The translations under genes and the position numbers were made by a program. The notes beneath the pieces were generated by a model. It was not told where the DNA came from and did no database searches. It worked only from the letters and a program-made list of their open reading frames with translations. Positions 1 through 12,540 of a DNA stretch of 64,000 bases are shown piece after piece. The DNA is from Epiperipatus broadwayi (lineage: Eukaryota; Onychophora; Udeonychophora; Euonychophora; Peripatidae). The stretch is from NCBI GenBank assembly GCA_028023455.1, contig JAQFVV010006293.1, forward strand, positions 2,679,844 through 2,743,843, in the 5' to 3' direction. Every line of letters begins with the position of its first letter. The stretch's first letter is position 1.

Positions 1-1890
<1,890 letters not shown>

Positions 1891-1899
1891 ACAGCTCAC

Positions 1900-2960
1900 A
1901 AATACTAAACTAGACTAGTTTCTCCAAGTCTTCTATTCTTGCTTTAGTTCTTAAAAACTAGTAGCTATTTCCTTTTTCAAATCAATCAACTTTTTTTCTC
2001 CTACATTATTTCCTCTTACATATCTCCACAATCTCTTTTAACATACTTTCATAATATTTCTACCTCAGAACTGCATACTCAATCCAGTTCCTCCTTTTCA
2101 CAATTTCCTTTAAAATAAATCTTTTTTCATTTATTCTTTTAAATCCTTTCATATTGCTCATCTTAACTATCCTTTCAAATTACTTTTCCATTCTCCAACA
2201 AATCCACATTTTTAAAACATACTTTTATTTCCTCACTTTACTCCATATAAAGCTTCATTCAAAAAAAAAAAAAATTAACAAGCCCCTTTTTAAAATCTAA
2301 TTCACAAAATAACCTTCTGTCCATAATAAAAATCTGTTTTGTCAGTTTCTTCACTATTATTTTCATCATCATATAAACAACTTTCCAAATATTTAAGAAA
2401 CTAATATGCTCTATAATTTTCTATCTAATGCTTAACTCTTATTCTCTTCTTTCCAACTATTTTCAATATTTTAGTTTTATTTATATTTATTTTCATCAAA
2501 ATTTTTCCACAAGATCTGTCTAGCCTACTTTATTAAATTTGTCTTTCCAACCTGCATGTACAGCCACAATATCAAAAAATTTAATATAAATTCTAATCCC
2601 AACTTCTAATTCTAGTCTTATTGAAATAATCATTTAATAACTCATCTAAATAAATGTTACGTAAAACAGGAAATCGACCACATTTCTTAATAATTTTATC
2701 TTTTTCATAAGATAATTTAATCTTACAAAATCTGCTGAGTCATAAACAATTTTTTTTAATAAATATCTTTTCTTTCTAACCAATATCTTTCTATTCATTA
2801 TTTTCAACAAAATACACAATTCATTTTATCAAATGCTTTTTAAAGATCAATCTCTTCTATACAACTCTCAATAATAATTCTCATCACTCTTAACTACACA
2901 ACTTGTCTCTCTATCTTTACTAAATCCAAACTGATTTTCAGATATGAATATATTTAATCA
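1900..2960 (-). pseudogene. Decayed non-LTR retrotransposon reverse transcriptase
   Basis: The minus strand can be read, with many frameshifts and stops, as the second half of a LINE reverse transcriptase. From 2945 downward come NQFGFSKDRET (expected NQFGFRxGRxT, RT block 2), then KAFDKMN (expected KAFDxVxH), an ADD-like region near 2560, LYGVKC and RNWIEYAVLR (expected RNWIGHVLR of the C-terminal domain). The order and spacing fit a LINE. No open frame survives and neither end is defined, so it is an old insertion. The clade is not assignable by eye. Confidence 0.5.
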
Positions 2961-3004
2961 ATTAGAAATTCATCAATATAATAATAGCACTTAAAACAGA
3001 TTAA

Positions 3005-3130
3005 ATAGTTGTATTTATATATTGGACTATTTCCATCACCTGTGTGCTATTTATAATAGCTGGAATATTTAAATAAAATTAAATTTTTCTAAGACATTCA
3101 ATACTTATATTAGATGATTGAAATAGTCAC
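3005..3130. repeat. Palindromic fragment of the Penelope-like 3' tail
   Basis: This stretch repeats the tail of the elements at 9.1-11.5 kb. GGAATATTTAAATAAAATTA and ATTCAATACTTATATTAGAT occur in the plus sense, preceded by the opposite-sense words TATTGGACTATTTCCATCA. It therefore looks like two converging tail ends of the same family with the middle lost. Confidence 0.5.
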
Positions 3131-4087
3131 AAACATTCAGGAAAAGATTAAAATGATTGTTCTAAAATCTTCACATTTCAATGAAATAAATCTTTTCTTT
3201 AGTAGCATCATAACTACTGAAAATAAATCTACTGACCACTTTTCGGAGTCATACATTTCGTAATAAATATGAACCAATCTTCTCAAATCCTTTTCCTTAT
3301 AGTCATTAATAATTCAAATGGAATACATCCATGTATGAATTATGAACAAAATAAAGCAAAATTGCATTAACATTTCACCACTATCAAAGGTGATATCATC
3401 AAATAGGAAATACTTTTTTAGAATTTGAGTCATTAGAAGTATATTCAGTTGCAGTCCACTACTAAAAAATACAAGGTAAATAAGGTATAATAATAATAAA
3501 AAGAGCACAATTGAAAACTATTAATAAACAGTGATATACAATTCCTACCCAAAACTTTAAATAATTATTTAAATTTTAATAGCCTCATTTTCCTATAGAT
3601 ATTTTAAGCTATATTAACCAGTAAGACTACAATCACCAGATCATTAAGAAAATTTCTCTCAAAATTTACTCTAAATAAAGATAAAAATAAAATAAAATAT
3701 GTAAAATAGATGAACTGGTAAGAATTTGTCCTAATAAACAGACATCCAAAACAAATCTTGCAATAAAGAAACATCTAAATATCAATGAATTCAAAATGAT
3801 AACTAGTTTTTTAGTTCAATCATACATCACATAAAATTTCATCAGCAGTGAAAATTTACTTATAAATTGATCATTTAAATTTAGCATATTACACAAATAG
3901 CATTCATTATTAAGGTGTAAAAGAGTTTAGTTTAAATAAGCATAGCTAATTAAATTAAATTAATTAATCTCAAAGTTTTTATAAAAAAACACATTTTAGA
4001 ATTAATTCAACATTTCATCTATTTATAATTATAGGCATTCTCAAAGATAAACCATAAGTTTGAATAGTTGAAATATCCTATCAATTG

Positions 4088-4330
4088 AAGTTAGAAGATA
4101 TAAAAGTTCTGAAGAAGATTGCTGAGGCAATCGAAACTATAAACTGTAAAAGAGGGTGGTAAATAAAGCATTGTGTTACAGTAGTAAAGTACATGGATGA
4201 TTTAGTATTATATGATATACATTTGGCAATGCAATAAGAAAGATTAGTTATTAAAAGTTGAAATATTGGATTAACTGTATATTTTAAAATTGATTCAAGA
4301 ATAAAATCAAGATTTCACAAAGCTTGGAGG
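4088..4330 (+). mobile_element. Retroelement fragment with a hammerhead-like core and a YMDD word
   Basis: CTGAAGA (4109-4115) is followed by A, a perfect 6-bp stem GATTGC-TGAG-GCAATC (4117-4132) and GAAA (4133-4136). This is the order CTGANGA, stem II, GAAA found in hammerhead-type motifs of Penelope-like elements. No convincing NUH cleavage triplet or stem I is visible. Just downstream, 4190-4213 reads YMDDLVLY, a reverse-transcriptase active-site word, but the frame closes soon afterwards. This may be chance or a worn retroelement. Confidence 0.3.
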
Positions 4331-4435
4331 AGTTATGTAGTTAATTTATTTATTTAAACATACTGGATCAAAGTTAATAAGAAAGTATTTGAAGAAGAAA
4401 TTCTTTCTATATATTTTTATATATTGAAATATATA

Positions 4436-4505
4436 TTTCATATCTATTTCTTGATCAGCCATGTGATCACATATATGAGAGGTTTGGTTACAAATAGATA
4501 TGAAA
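4436..4505. repeat. Short inverted repeat (hairpin)
   Basis: TTTCATATCTATTT and AAATAGATATGAAA are perfect 14-nt inverted partners, with a further inner palindrome (TGATCA...TGATCA) between them. It could be a fold-back remnant. Confidence 0.5.
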
Positions 4506-7500
4506 CAGAATAAAATACTGCAGTAAGTTAATTTTTGAGTTAAGTGTAACTGAAAGATTAAAAAAAAACCAAGAACATCTTTAAGTAGATAATTGCAGTA
4601 ATGAATGTTTGAATGAATGGAATGTTATATTACTTTCAGCCAAACAACTAGATTAGGCAGATTAATTAGAAAATAATCTTAAAAAAATAAATAAAATGCG
4701 TACATTTTAGTTTAATAGAAAATAAAAATATGGAGATTAAAAGGAATTATAATTTGTTTTATACTGTAACCTCTCTGACATAGATCGTATGTATGACTCC
4801 GAAAATAAATATAAAAGTGTTATTATGTGTTTAAAAACTTTGTAATAAGTTTATTTATTTATATATTTGAAAAAAAAAAACAAATGATAATATATCAACA
4901 AGTTGAAAACAAAATAATTTTTAAGAACTGATAAGGTTATGTCTTTATTTATTTTTAAAATATTTCCAAAATAAAATTAATTATTTTCAAAAATATCAAT
5001 AAAAAAAAAACTAATAGAACAAATGCTTAATTCAGAAATTCTAATAATGGCTGTGGTATTTGGACAATTGCCAAAGGAAAAATATCTGCTTTAAAAATCG
5101 ATAGAGATCAGTTTTGTCTTTTTCATGCTATTTATAAATTAAAGCTATGAAAATGATTGGATTCTTATATGCGAGTATATATTTATAATGAAAGGGTAAA
5201 AAAATAGTTGGAGACTTCATTTTTTTAAAAATGTAGCTTTCTTCATGGAACTATAATAATGCTCTAATAATACTGAATAATGTCTAAATATAACTGCCAA
5301 TGTCGGATTGTATTTGAAGATACTGTAACAAAACTGAATTAAATAAATAAATTTAAAAATCAACTATGAATTACAAGAAATCCCAGAAGAGAAGTATTTA
5401 CACATTTTAGACATCTTTGATTTTCTTAACTAAAAAGCATAACTACAAAAAAAGAAATTGCTATCTCTGTAAAATTGATAAATATATAAATTTAGACATG
5501 AAAGTATGTGTATATATTTGTTCTGGTCAAAGATTTAATTTGTAAATTGCTATTACTGTCTAAAAGTATTGAGCTGAACAGAAAAAAATAAAATAAATTT
5601 GGTTAAGAATTTTTAGAACGATTTAATTGAGTGAATAATTTGCATTATAATATCAAAAGAGATTTTGTTTTTCAAAATGTCTATTTTTCTATTTAAGTAA
5701 AAATTATATTTTTTTCTCTCTCAGTTATATGGATAAATTCAGAGATATAATAGAATGAAAACATTAATTTTAAAATATTTTCTGTCATCTATATTCCATT
5801 ATATTAATTATGCAAATATATAAATATAAGTTATATTGTTTATATTCTATTGTTATATTAAATAGTTATTATAGTTAAGATTATTTTCTCATTAAGTATA
5901 TTACTTTCATATTTACATCAGAATAATACTATAAATGTTGAGAGAATGATGATTAGGATTGTATGGGTGGATCTGCATGAAGGCTTGTACTTGATGTAAG
6001 TTCCAGTCTGATTATTATCCATGGCTATTATCAAATTAGTGTAAAAAATTTTGTATAGTCCCTCCATAATGATAATCATTTTCTTTTAGACGAGCATATA
6101 TTTTATTTTATAATTGAAATCTTTGTAACCAATTCCATTGCAATATATATTATACATGATTATATTTTTGCTTAGTGTAAAAGTAAATAAAACTATAATC
6201 TCTAATTTTTATCCCCAAAAATTATTTTGTTAAGAATTATAAGAAAATTTTTTAATTAGGTGTAATTAAGAGTGTAAAGGGTAGCTTACAATGCACACAT
6301 TCCTAAAAAGATCAAGCATATTTATTGAACCCAATTCATTTGGAATTTATATTAATAATGGGAAGATTATTTGTTTATTATTTATTACATATTTACATAT
6401 AATGCACAATAGATTATTTTATTATAAAATAAAATACGATCAATATTTTACAAAGTAATATTGTATATATATATAAACTATTTGATTAAATAAACTGTAA
6501 TGTATATATATATATTTTTAATTTAAAATTGAATATTAATTATATAATCAAATGATTTAAGGATAGCCTGAGGTGAATTGGGTGAGCACGTGTGTGAAAA
6601 TAAAACTGATTTTATTATTATTATTATTTTTTTATTTGTAATAAATGAAATGTATTTAAACAATACATATAAAAATCTAAATGAATTTAAACAATAGGCA
6701 ATTAAAAATCTTAGCGTTCCTGGAAATCTACGCGCGTGAAATGTATAAAAACAAAAAACAGTTTACAAATCGTTCTTCTTATTGTTATAGCACCTGCAAC
6801 AAAAGACAGCAATTAAAACTAAAATTTAGAACGCTAAAATGGAGTTTTACTTTTTTCTTTTAGTTAAATTATAAACATTTTAAAAGTCAAATGCTGTAAC
6901 TAAAAGTTTACCAAATTCAGAGGAAAGAAAATGAAATAAGAAGTAAAAATAATTGATAAATTCTTAAATAATTAAATCGTGTTTTAAAAGTTGTTGGAGT
7001 AAATTTGAATATTTTAAATCTTTTCAAAAAGAATAACGAGAATTAAGTCTGCTGAAAATTGGAAAAGAAAAAAAATGAAATAATTTTCTTAATATATATT
7101 TAAAGCGCTTCAATACTATTCAATACAAATATATGATTATAAATAATTATTAAATTGTACTTTAATATGATAATGGGCTAGAGCAAAACATGCTATTGTG
7201 TGTCGTGGTATTTCCTACCTGCTGCATTAAACCTCTCTATATATTTTTTTCTACTTTATTGTAAACACACAAGAAGATGCCTGCAGTCCAAAGTAAACAA
7301 GGATTGGAATACTTTATGGTGAATCAAATGAGGATCAAGGTGTTTACCATTAAACACAACTACAGGAGACACCATTGTACCTATCTATCCTTGCTAAGGA
7401 AAATGATTTACTAAGTGAAACTGCTTTGAAGAACAATTTGCCTAACTATCAACTATTACTACTTCTATTATGATGATTTTTATGAACTTTGTTCCAATTA

Positions 7501-8325
7501 CAATTTTTAATCAAAGAATCAATATTGTAAATTTTTGTTTATTTTTTTTTTTTATTCATGTTATCTGTTGTATTTTCACACTCTGATGTTGAAGCCTCGT
7601 TTTTCAGAATTAGCAAAGAAGAAAAGGGGGGATTATTCATTTTGATATTTTTATATTTTCATTGTAAATAAAATTTAGGTTAACCCACCTGCTTCACATC
7701 AGGTTATCCACATAAATATTGAGGTAAGATTCTCTAAATTTATTTTCATAGGTTAAATTACAACACTTATACAGAATACATATTATATGTTTTATTTTGT
7801 GATTAACCTTGTACATATATTTTCCAGTCTGTTTGACTAATCAACTAGTATCTGTCTCTATCATATATATAAATTGGGGAAACTTGTTAAATAGGTTGTG
7901 AACATCTGCAAATATATAATTTAGCTAGCCAGCATCTCAATTATATTAAATAACTGAAGTTTATTTTTCTATATAATTATGATTCGTAGAGAATGAGTGA
8001 CATAGGTGGATTTCTACCATGGGGTATAAGGGTTGGATTATAATAATCATTAATTAGTAAAATGGTAGAGGTTCACATGTGACACATGTACATATGATTA
8101 TTATTATTTTTTATATTTTTTTATCATTACTATTGTTGTTATACTTGATATTTATTATTGTTAATAAATGTTTGAGAGTTTGTATTATTCCGGTCTCTGG
8201 TTTATTGAATTGTCCTGACATTCCACAGTCTATAAACAATTAGGCATGCATACACATCTATTTTTCTTATCATATAAAAGCTTGAAAATAAAACAAATAT
8301 AATAAATGCTAGTTGTAACCTATAT
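4506..8325. other. A+T-rich intronic sequence, nothing recognised
   Basis: I see no coding region, RNA gene or bounded element. It contains simple TA-rich runs near 6465-6515 and scattered homopolymers. The short open frame at 6681-6863 has no recognisable protein character. Confidence 0.5.
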
Positions 8326-8330
8326 ATAGG

Positions 8331-8412
8331 TGCAGGTGTTGCTGTGTGTATCTGTTCATACCTGCTAAAAGAGTCAAAAGCAATATTCTCTCTGGGTTTG
8401 AATATTAGGGCA
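8331..8412 (+). repeat. Possible tRNA-derived SINE head
   Basis: GGTGCAGGTGTTGCTGTGTG followed about 50 nt later by GGGTTTGAATATTAG resembles an A box and a worn B box of a tRNA-derived SINE. The first part is reminiscent of SINE heads I know from cephalopods, but the match is short and the body is not recognisable. Confidence 0.25.
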
Positions 8413-8724
8413 TAACGGAATTAAAAAGGGAAAAAATGGATGAACTAACCTAAATTGCATTTAATATTATTAAATAGGGATAGAGTTAGTCAATTAAAGG
8501 GTATGCAATCATTGGTTAAGCCTTTCATCAGGTTCTCATTAGCACTCTATCAGATGACCCACAGTCTGAACATAGTTGGACGCAACTTTTTTCCCTTCTA
8601 AGCCTGGTAGGTTTCTGCAGACTGTTTCATTAGGGGTAATAAATTAAAGCATATTAACTTATCCCCACATCATATTGCTACATCTGCATAGTAATACAGT
8701 CTGCAAGTTAGTTGACCATCCATT

Positions 8725-9035
8725 ATATCTGGTGCACCATCATTGGGCTTGGTTAGTTTATGATTGTTGATGAAGAGTACTGCCCATTATACTGGTGTTA
8801 GCAATGTTTGGAATTAGTTGTAATCGTTCCGTCCGTTATATCTGGCGTCATCAACTTTTGGGGTTGGTGGTCATCGTTCCGTCCGTTATATCTAGCACCA
8901 GCAAGGTTTGGAGCTTGATAGATAGGAGTATCATCACATAAATACTTTGTGTAAGTTGGTCATACATTGTGATCGAACCAGCTGATTGTTGAATCTGATC
9001 AATATATCCAAGTGAATCGTTCCGTCCGTTGTAAG
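8725..9035. repeat. Degenerate tandem repeat, unit about 55-65 bp
   Basis: Four or five diverged units share ATCGTTCCGTCCGTTATATC, then TGGYGYCATCAA and a G/T-rich stretch (TTTGGGGTTGGT). Full copies of CGTTCCGTCCGTT lie near 8825, 8875 and 9020. The TATATCTGGCGYCA word resembles an LTR-element primer-binding-site junction, so this may be repeats within an LTR leader. Confidence 0.55.
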
Positions 9036-9250
9036 AGTTTATCTAATATTTGATTTAAAAAACAAGAGATCAGAGCATATATGTAAGTTTTCCTGAAGCT
9101 TTGTGATGATGGTGTTTTAGTTGTATTTTTATATTGGACTATTTCCATTATCTAATATGAGTTTAGAATGTCTTTAGTAAAATTTAATTTTATTTAAATA
9201 TTCCAAATACATTCAACTATTAGTAATAGCACATCAAACAGGTTAATATA

Positions 9251-9294
9251 CGCACAATATTTTGAGAGGTATTATTTTCCCCTCTTCATCAGGT
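9251..9294 (-). ncRNA. Degenerate hammerhead-ribozyme-like motif (minus copy)
   Basis: On the minus strand CTGATGA (9292-9286) is followed by AGAGG, a 9-11 nt loop, CCTCT (a perfect 5-bp stem) and CAAAA where CGAAA would be expected. Position and order match a hammerhead core, but the GAAA box is mutated and no NUH triplet is clear. It is probably inactive. Confidence 0.4.
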
Positions 9295-9316
9295 GTTGCT
9301 GGCCTGACCAGTGACA

Positions 9317-9411
9317 GTACTAGCATGGGATTCAAACTTGGACCCTTAGATTCTTGAGTATCGAATTTTAAGGTAACGCTCTAACCAACTAAGCCATTGT
9401 CAAAGGCAACA
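9317..9411 (-). repeat. tRNA-like module in the Penelope-like 3' tail (minus copy)
   Basis: On the minus strand GGCTTAGTTGGTTAGAGC fits a pol III A box and CCAAGTTTGAATCCC fits a B box, about 35 nt apart, with a tRNA-like layout. No anticodon arm or acceptor stem pairs convincingly, so it is tRNA-derived rather than a tRNA gene. Confidence 0.7.
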
Positions 9412-11232
9412 GTCAGAAGAAATTTCATATACTTGTCTTTGAGGTTCCTCCTGATTTCTCCATTTTTTCCTAAGAGCAAAGATGATTTAGTGGTCTCCTT
9501 ACATTATGTATAGTCACACTAGGTTGACTTATGGGATTGTTTGCCATTGTCATGTGAGCAGTTTCTTTAAATTTTCTTCTTTGTATCTTTTCTTCTCTAT
9601 CCATATGTTCATTGGCACATACATGGTTTGCTACCTTAGACACATTTGTTTTCTCCTAATCATCAGTTTGTGTTCTTGCAAGCGCTTTTCAATGGGACAA
9701 CTAGTCTCACCAATACACATTCAAATGGTATTTCATAGAAGCAGTTTTTTCTTTTCAGCATTTCAAGTTTAGGCTTTGTAGATGTTAGAATTTCTTGTGT
9801 GATATGGCTCTGGAAAGCGGTTCTGATGTTATACTGATTGCAGATTTTCCTTAATTTGTCTGCTATTTTTGGAATGTATGGGTACACTACAGTACTAATA
9901 ATTGTTGGGGTTTTTTTTTTTTACTTTTGATGGTTCTTTTTATTGTCTATTTAAGGTTTTCTTAATAACAGCTGATGGATAACCCTTTTTCATAAGAGTT
10001 TGTTTTATAGAGAGCTTTTCTTTTTCCGAATCGCTGGTTTCTAAACAAACTTCTTTTGCACTGTTCCATAGTCATAGTATATCTCCATGTTTTGTGTTTC
10101 TGGTGTGATTGGATGTATAGACTAGGTATTTTCATGTATATGTGGGTTTTCAGTAAATCTAAGAATGCCAATTTTTGTTCTGGTTCTGATTCTATTGTGA
10201 ATTTAATTGAAGGGGATATGTTCTTGATGTGTTTCCAGAAAGTTTGTAGCAGTGCTTCATCATGTGGCCATACAACAAATGTATCATCTAAATAGCGAAG
10301 CCAAACCTTAGGTGGTTATGGAATAGTTTTTGTGGCTGTAGATGATACATTTGTTGTATGATCACATGGTGAAGCATTGCTATAAACTTTCTGGAAACAC
10401 ATCAATAATATATCCCCTTCAATTAAATTCACAATAGAATCAGATCAACAACAAAAATTGGCATTCTTAGATGTGACAAGACTTCCTAATAGCAAAATCA
10501 AAACTACAGTTTACTGAAAACCCACACATACAGGAAAATACCTAGTCTATACATCCAATCACACCAGAAACACAAAACATGGAATAATACTTTCACTATG
10601 GAATAGAGCAAAACAAATTTGTTCAGAAACCAGCGATTTGGAAAAAGATCTATATAGAACACTCATATGAAAAATGATTATCCATCAGCTGTTATTAAGA
10701 AAACCTTAAATAAACAACAAAAAGAACCATAAAAAAAAAACAACAACTATGTACTCATATATTCCAAAAATAGTAGACAAATTAAGGAAAATCTACAATC
10801 AGAACAGCTTTCTACAGCCATACCGCACTATGAGAAATTCTAACATCTACAAAGCCTAAACTTGAAATGCTGAAAAGAAACAACTGCATCTATAAAATAC
10901 CATGTGAAAGTGGAAGAACATATATTGGTGTGACCAGTTGTTCCATTGAAAAGCATTGATGATTAGAAGAGAGAAAACAGATGTGTCTAATGCAGCAGAC
11001 CATGTATGTGCCAATGAACATATGTTAAATTGGGAAAATACAAAAATATTGGATAAGAGAAGATACAAAGAAGAAAATTTAAAGAAGCTGCTCACATAAC
11101 AATAGCAAACAATCCATGTCAACTCAGTGCGACTATACATAATGTATGGAAAGCCTAATCAACTTTACTCTTAGGAAAAGTGGAGAAATCAGGGGGGAAT
11201 CTCATAGATAATTATATATTTCTACTAACTAT

Positions 11233-11325
11233 TGCCTTTGGCAAGGTGGCTCAGTTCATTAGAGCACTATCTTAGAATTCAACTCAAGAATCTAAGGGTC
11301 CAGGTTCAAATCCCATGCTAGTACG
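11233..11325 (+). repeat. tRNA-like module in the Penelope-like 3' tail (plus copy)
   Basis: GTGGCTCAGTTCATTAGAGC (11246-11265) is an A-box match and AGGTTCAAATCCC (about 11301-11313) a near-consensus B box. The sequence is shared with the module at 9317-9411, so it belongs to the element and is not a chance neighbour. Confidence 0.72.
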
Positions 11326-11335
11326 GTCAGGCCAG

Positions 11336-11379
11336 CAACTCCTGAAGAAGAGAGAAGAATAATATCTTTCGAAATGTTG
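11336..11379 (+). ncRNA. Degenerate hammerhead-ribozyme-like motif (plus copy)
   Basis: CTGAAGA (11342-11348), a weak stem (AGAGA with TCTTT) and C-GAAA (11371-11374) are flanked by CAAC (11336-11339) and GTTG (11376-11379), which could pair as a short stem I. A proper stem III and NUH site are not evident. It is homologous to the motif at 9251-9294. Confidence 0.4.
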
Positions 11380-11515
11380 TGCATATACTAACCTGTTTGA
11401 TGTGCTATTACTAACAGTTGAATGTATTTGGAATATTTAAATAAAGTTAAATTTTTCTAAAGACATTCAATACTCATATTAGATGATGGAAATATTCCAA
11501 TATAAAAATACAATA

Positions 11516-12257
11516 TATATGTTGTATTTTGTTTTAGAGAAAACTGGAGTTTGGACATAGCATCATGAACCTCAGTAGGTAAAACCTAGGAACATCTACA
11601 AACTATTTTGAAATCTAACTTTGTAACTCATTTTTGTATCTCAAAAATGTTGCTCTAAAACAAGCTATAGTGCCATAAGAAATTTAGTTATGATGAATAG
11701 ACAAGTATTTATCCAATAAAATTTATTAAGGAAAATTCTAAGTCAGAGGGAAAAAAGTAGAATTATATTCAAAAGAAAGTTTTAGTAATGAATTAAGTGG
11801 CCATTCTAGTGCTGTATTAATAATTTATATATAAATTGACAAGGGAAATCAAATCCTAAGATATTAATTATATAAATCTCACTAGAAGCTATGTAGGAAT
11901 TTCAGCCAAGAAATTACTTTAGCTACTGTTACAAGGACATGTTACTTGAATCAAAATATTCTTTAATTATTTGCAAAAAATATATTTTTATAATTATACG
12001 CATAAAAGCTCTTTTCGGCAAATATTATTTTATGCATGATGATTATTATTATATATATTATTGCTGATATATAAAGATAGTTTATATTATATCACATCAT
12101 ATGATTTATTTAAATATATGTAAAAAGTAGCATAATCAATTAAACTTCTTTCTATTTTTGATAATTGTTTGTATATAAATTAACATTTATTAACTTTATA
12201 AAACTTGGCTTCATGAATGTATACATCTGTATAATTAATATTATTACATGATCATAT
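11516..12257. other. A+T-rich intronic sequence, nothing recognised
   Basis: I see no coding region or bounded element in this stretch. Confidence 0.5.
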
Positions 12258-12540
12258 ATGGGGGGGTGGGGGGTGGGGTGGGGGGGGGGGTTGGGTGGGG
12301 TGTGGGGGGGGGGGGGGGGAGGGAGGTCTTGCGGGCGGGGGGGGTGTGGGGGTCGGTGTGGGAGGGGCGGTGGGGGGGGGTGTTTTGTAAATTCTTATGG
12401 GATGGTTGAGGGAGTCCGGGTGATTTCTAATCTCTCTGGTTCGGTTTTCAGTGGAGTGTTTTCTCCGAGGGGGGAGAAATTAGGCACATAGTCCTTCAAG
12501 TTGTTCCCGGGGGGGAGAGGTGCGGCGGTTTTTGGTCTTG
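12258..12540 (+). repeat. G-rich block with G-quadruplex potential
   Basis: About 280 bp in which the plus strand is dominated by G and T, with runs of up to 17 G and almost no C. It is abruptly different from the A+T-rich DNA on both sides. Many G runs of four or more, closely spaced, meet the G-quadruplex pattern. The open frame through it is low-complexity glycine coding and not a gene. Homopolymer collapse or a sequencing artefact could have shaped it. Confidence 0.75.

Larger units (their letters stand above)
9122..10310 (-). mobile_element. Penelope-like element, 5'-truncated, minus copy
   Basis: Read on the minus strand from about 10310, the copy opens inside the reverse transcriptase with VWLRYLDDTFVVWPHDEAL, the YxDD catalytic motif C in the form typical of Penelope-like elements. 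It continues through FWKHIKNISPSIKFTIESE and LAFLDL, then loses about 25 codons relative to its partner. Next come YIPKIADKLRKI and, near 9760-9700, the start of a C-terminal GIY-YIG nuclease domain (NCFYEIP, with the YIG strand disrupted). Downstream on the same strand are a tRNA-like module (9317-9411), a hammerhead-like motif (9251-9294) and an A+T-rich tail to about 9122. The element is dead. It forms one arm of a 1.2-kb inverted repeat with the copy at 10320-11515. Confidence 0.82.
10320..11515 (+). mobile_element. Penelope-like element, 5'-truncated, plus copy
   Basis: It starts with VAVDDTFVV (motif C, decayed from YLDDTFVV) and runs through FWKHINNISPSIKFTIES, LAFLDVTRLPN, KTTVY, KPTHTGKYLVYTSNH (the conserved YRKPTHTxRYLxxxSxH block of Penelope-like RTs) and YIPKIVDKLRKI. 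At about 10880-10960 it reads CIYKIPCESGRTYIGVTS, a clear GIY-YIG endonuclease core, followed by DHVCANEHMLNWENTKILD. Stops and frameshifts break it. The 3' region repeats that of the minus copy: tRNA-like (11233-11325), hammerhead-like (11336-11379), tail. Head-to-head copies and 5' truncation are known habits of Penelope-like elements. Confidence 0.85.

Noticed and set aside
9506-9772. 88-codon plus-strand frame
   Set aside because: It is the shadow of the Penelope-like coding strand, which is the minus strand here. The mirrored frame at 10856-11140 is the same shadow in the other arm.
12258-12491. Glycine-rich open frame of 77 codons
   Set aside because: It is pure low-complexity translation of the G-rich block.
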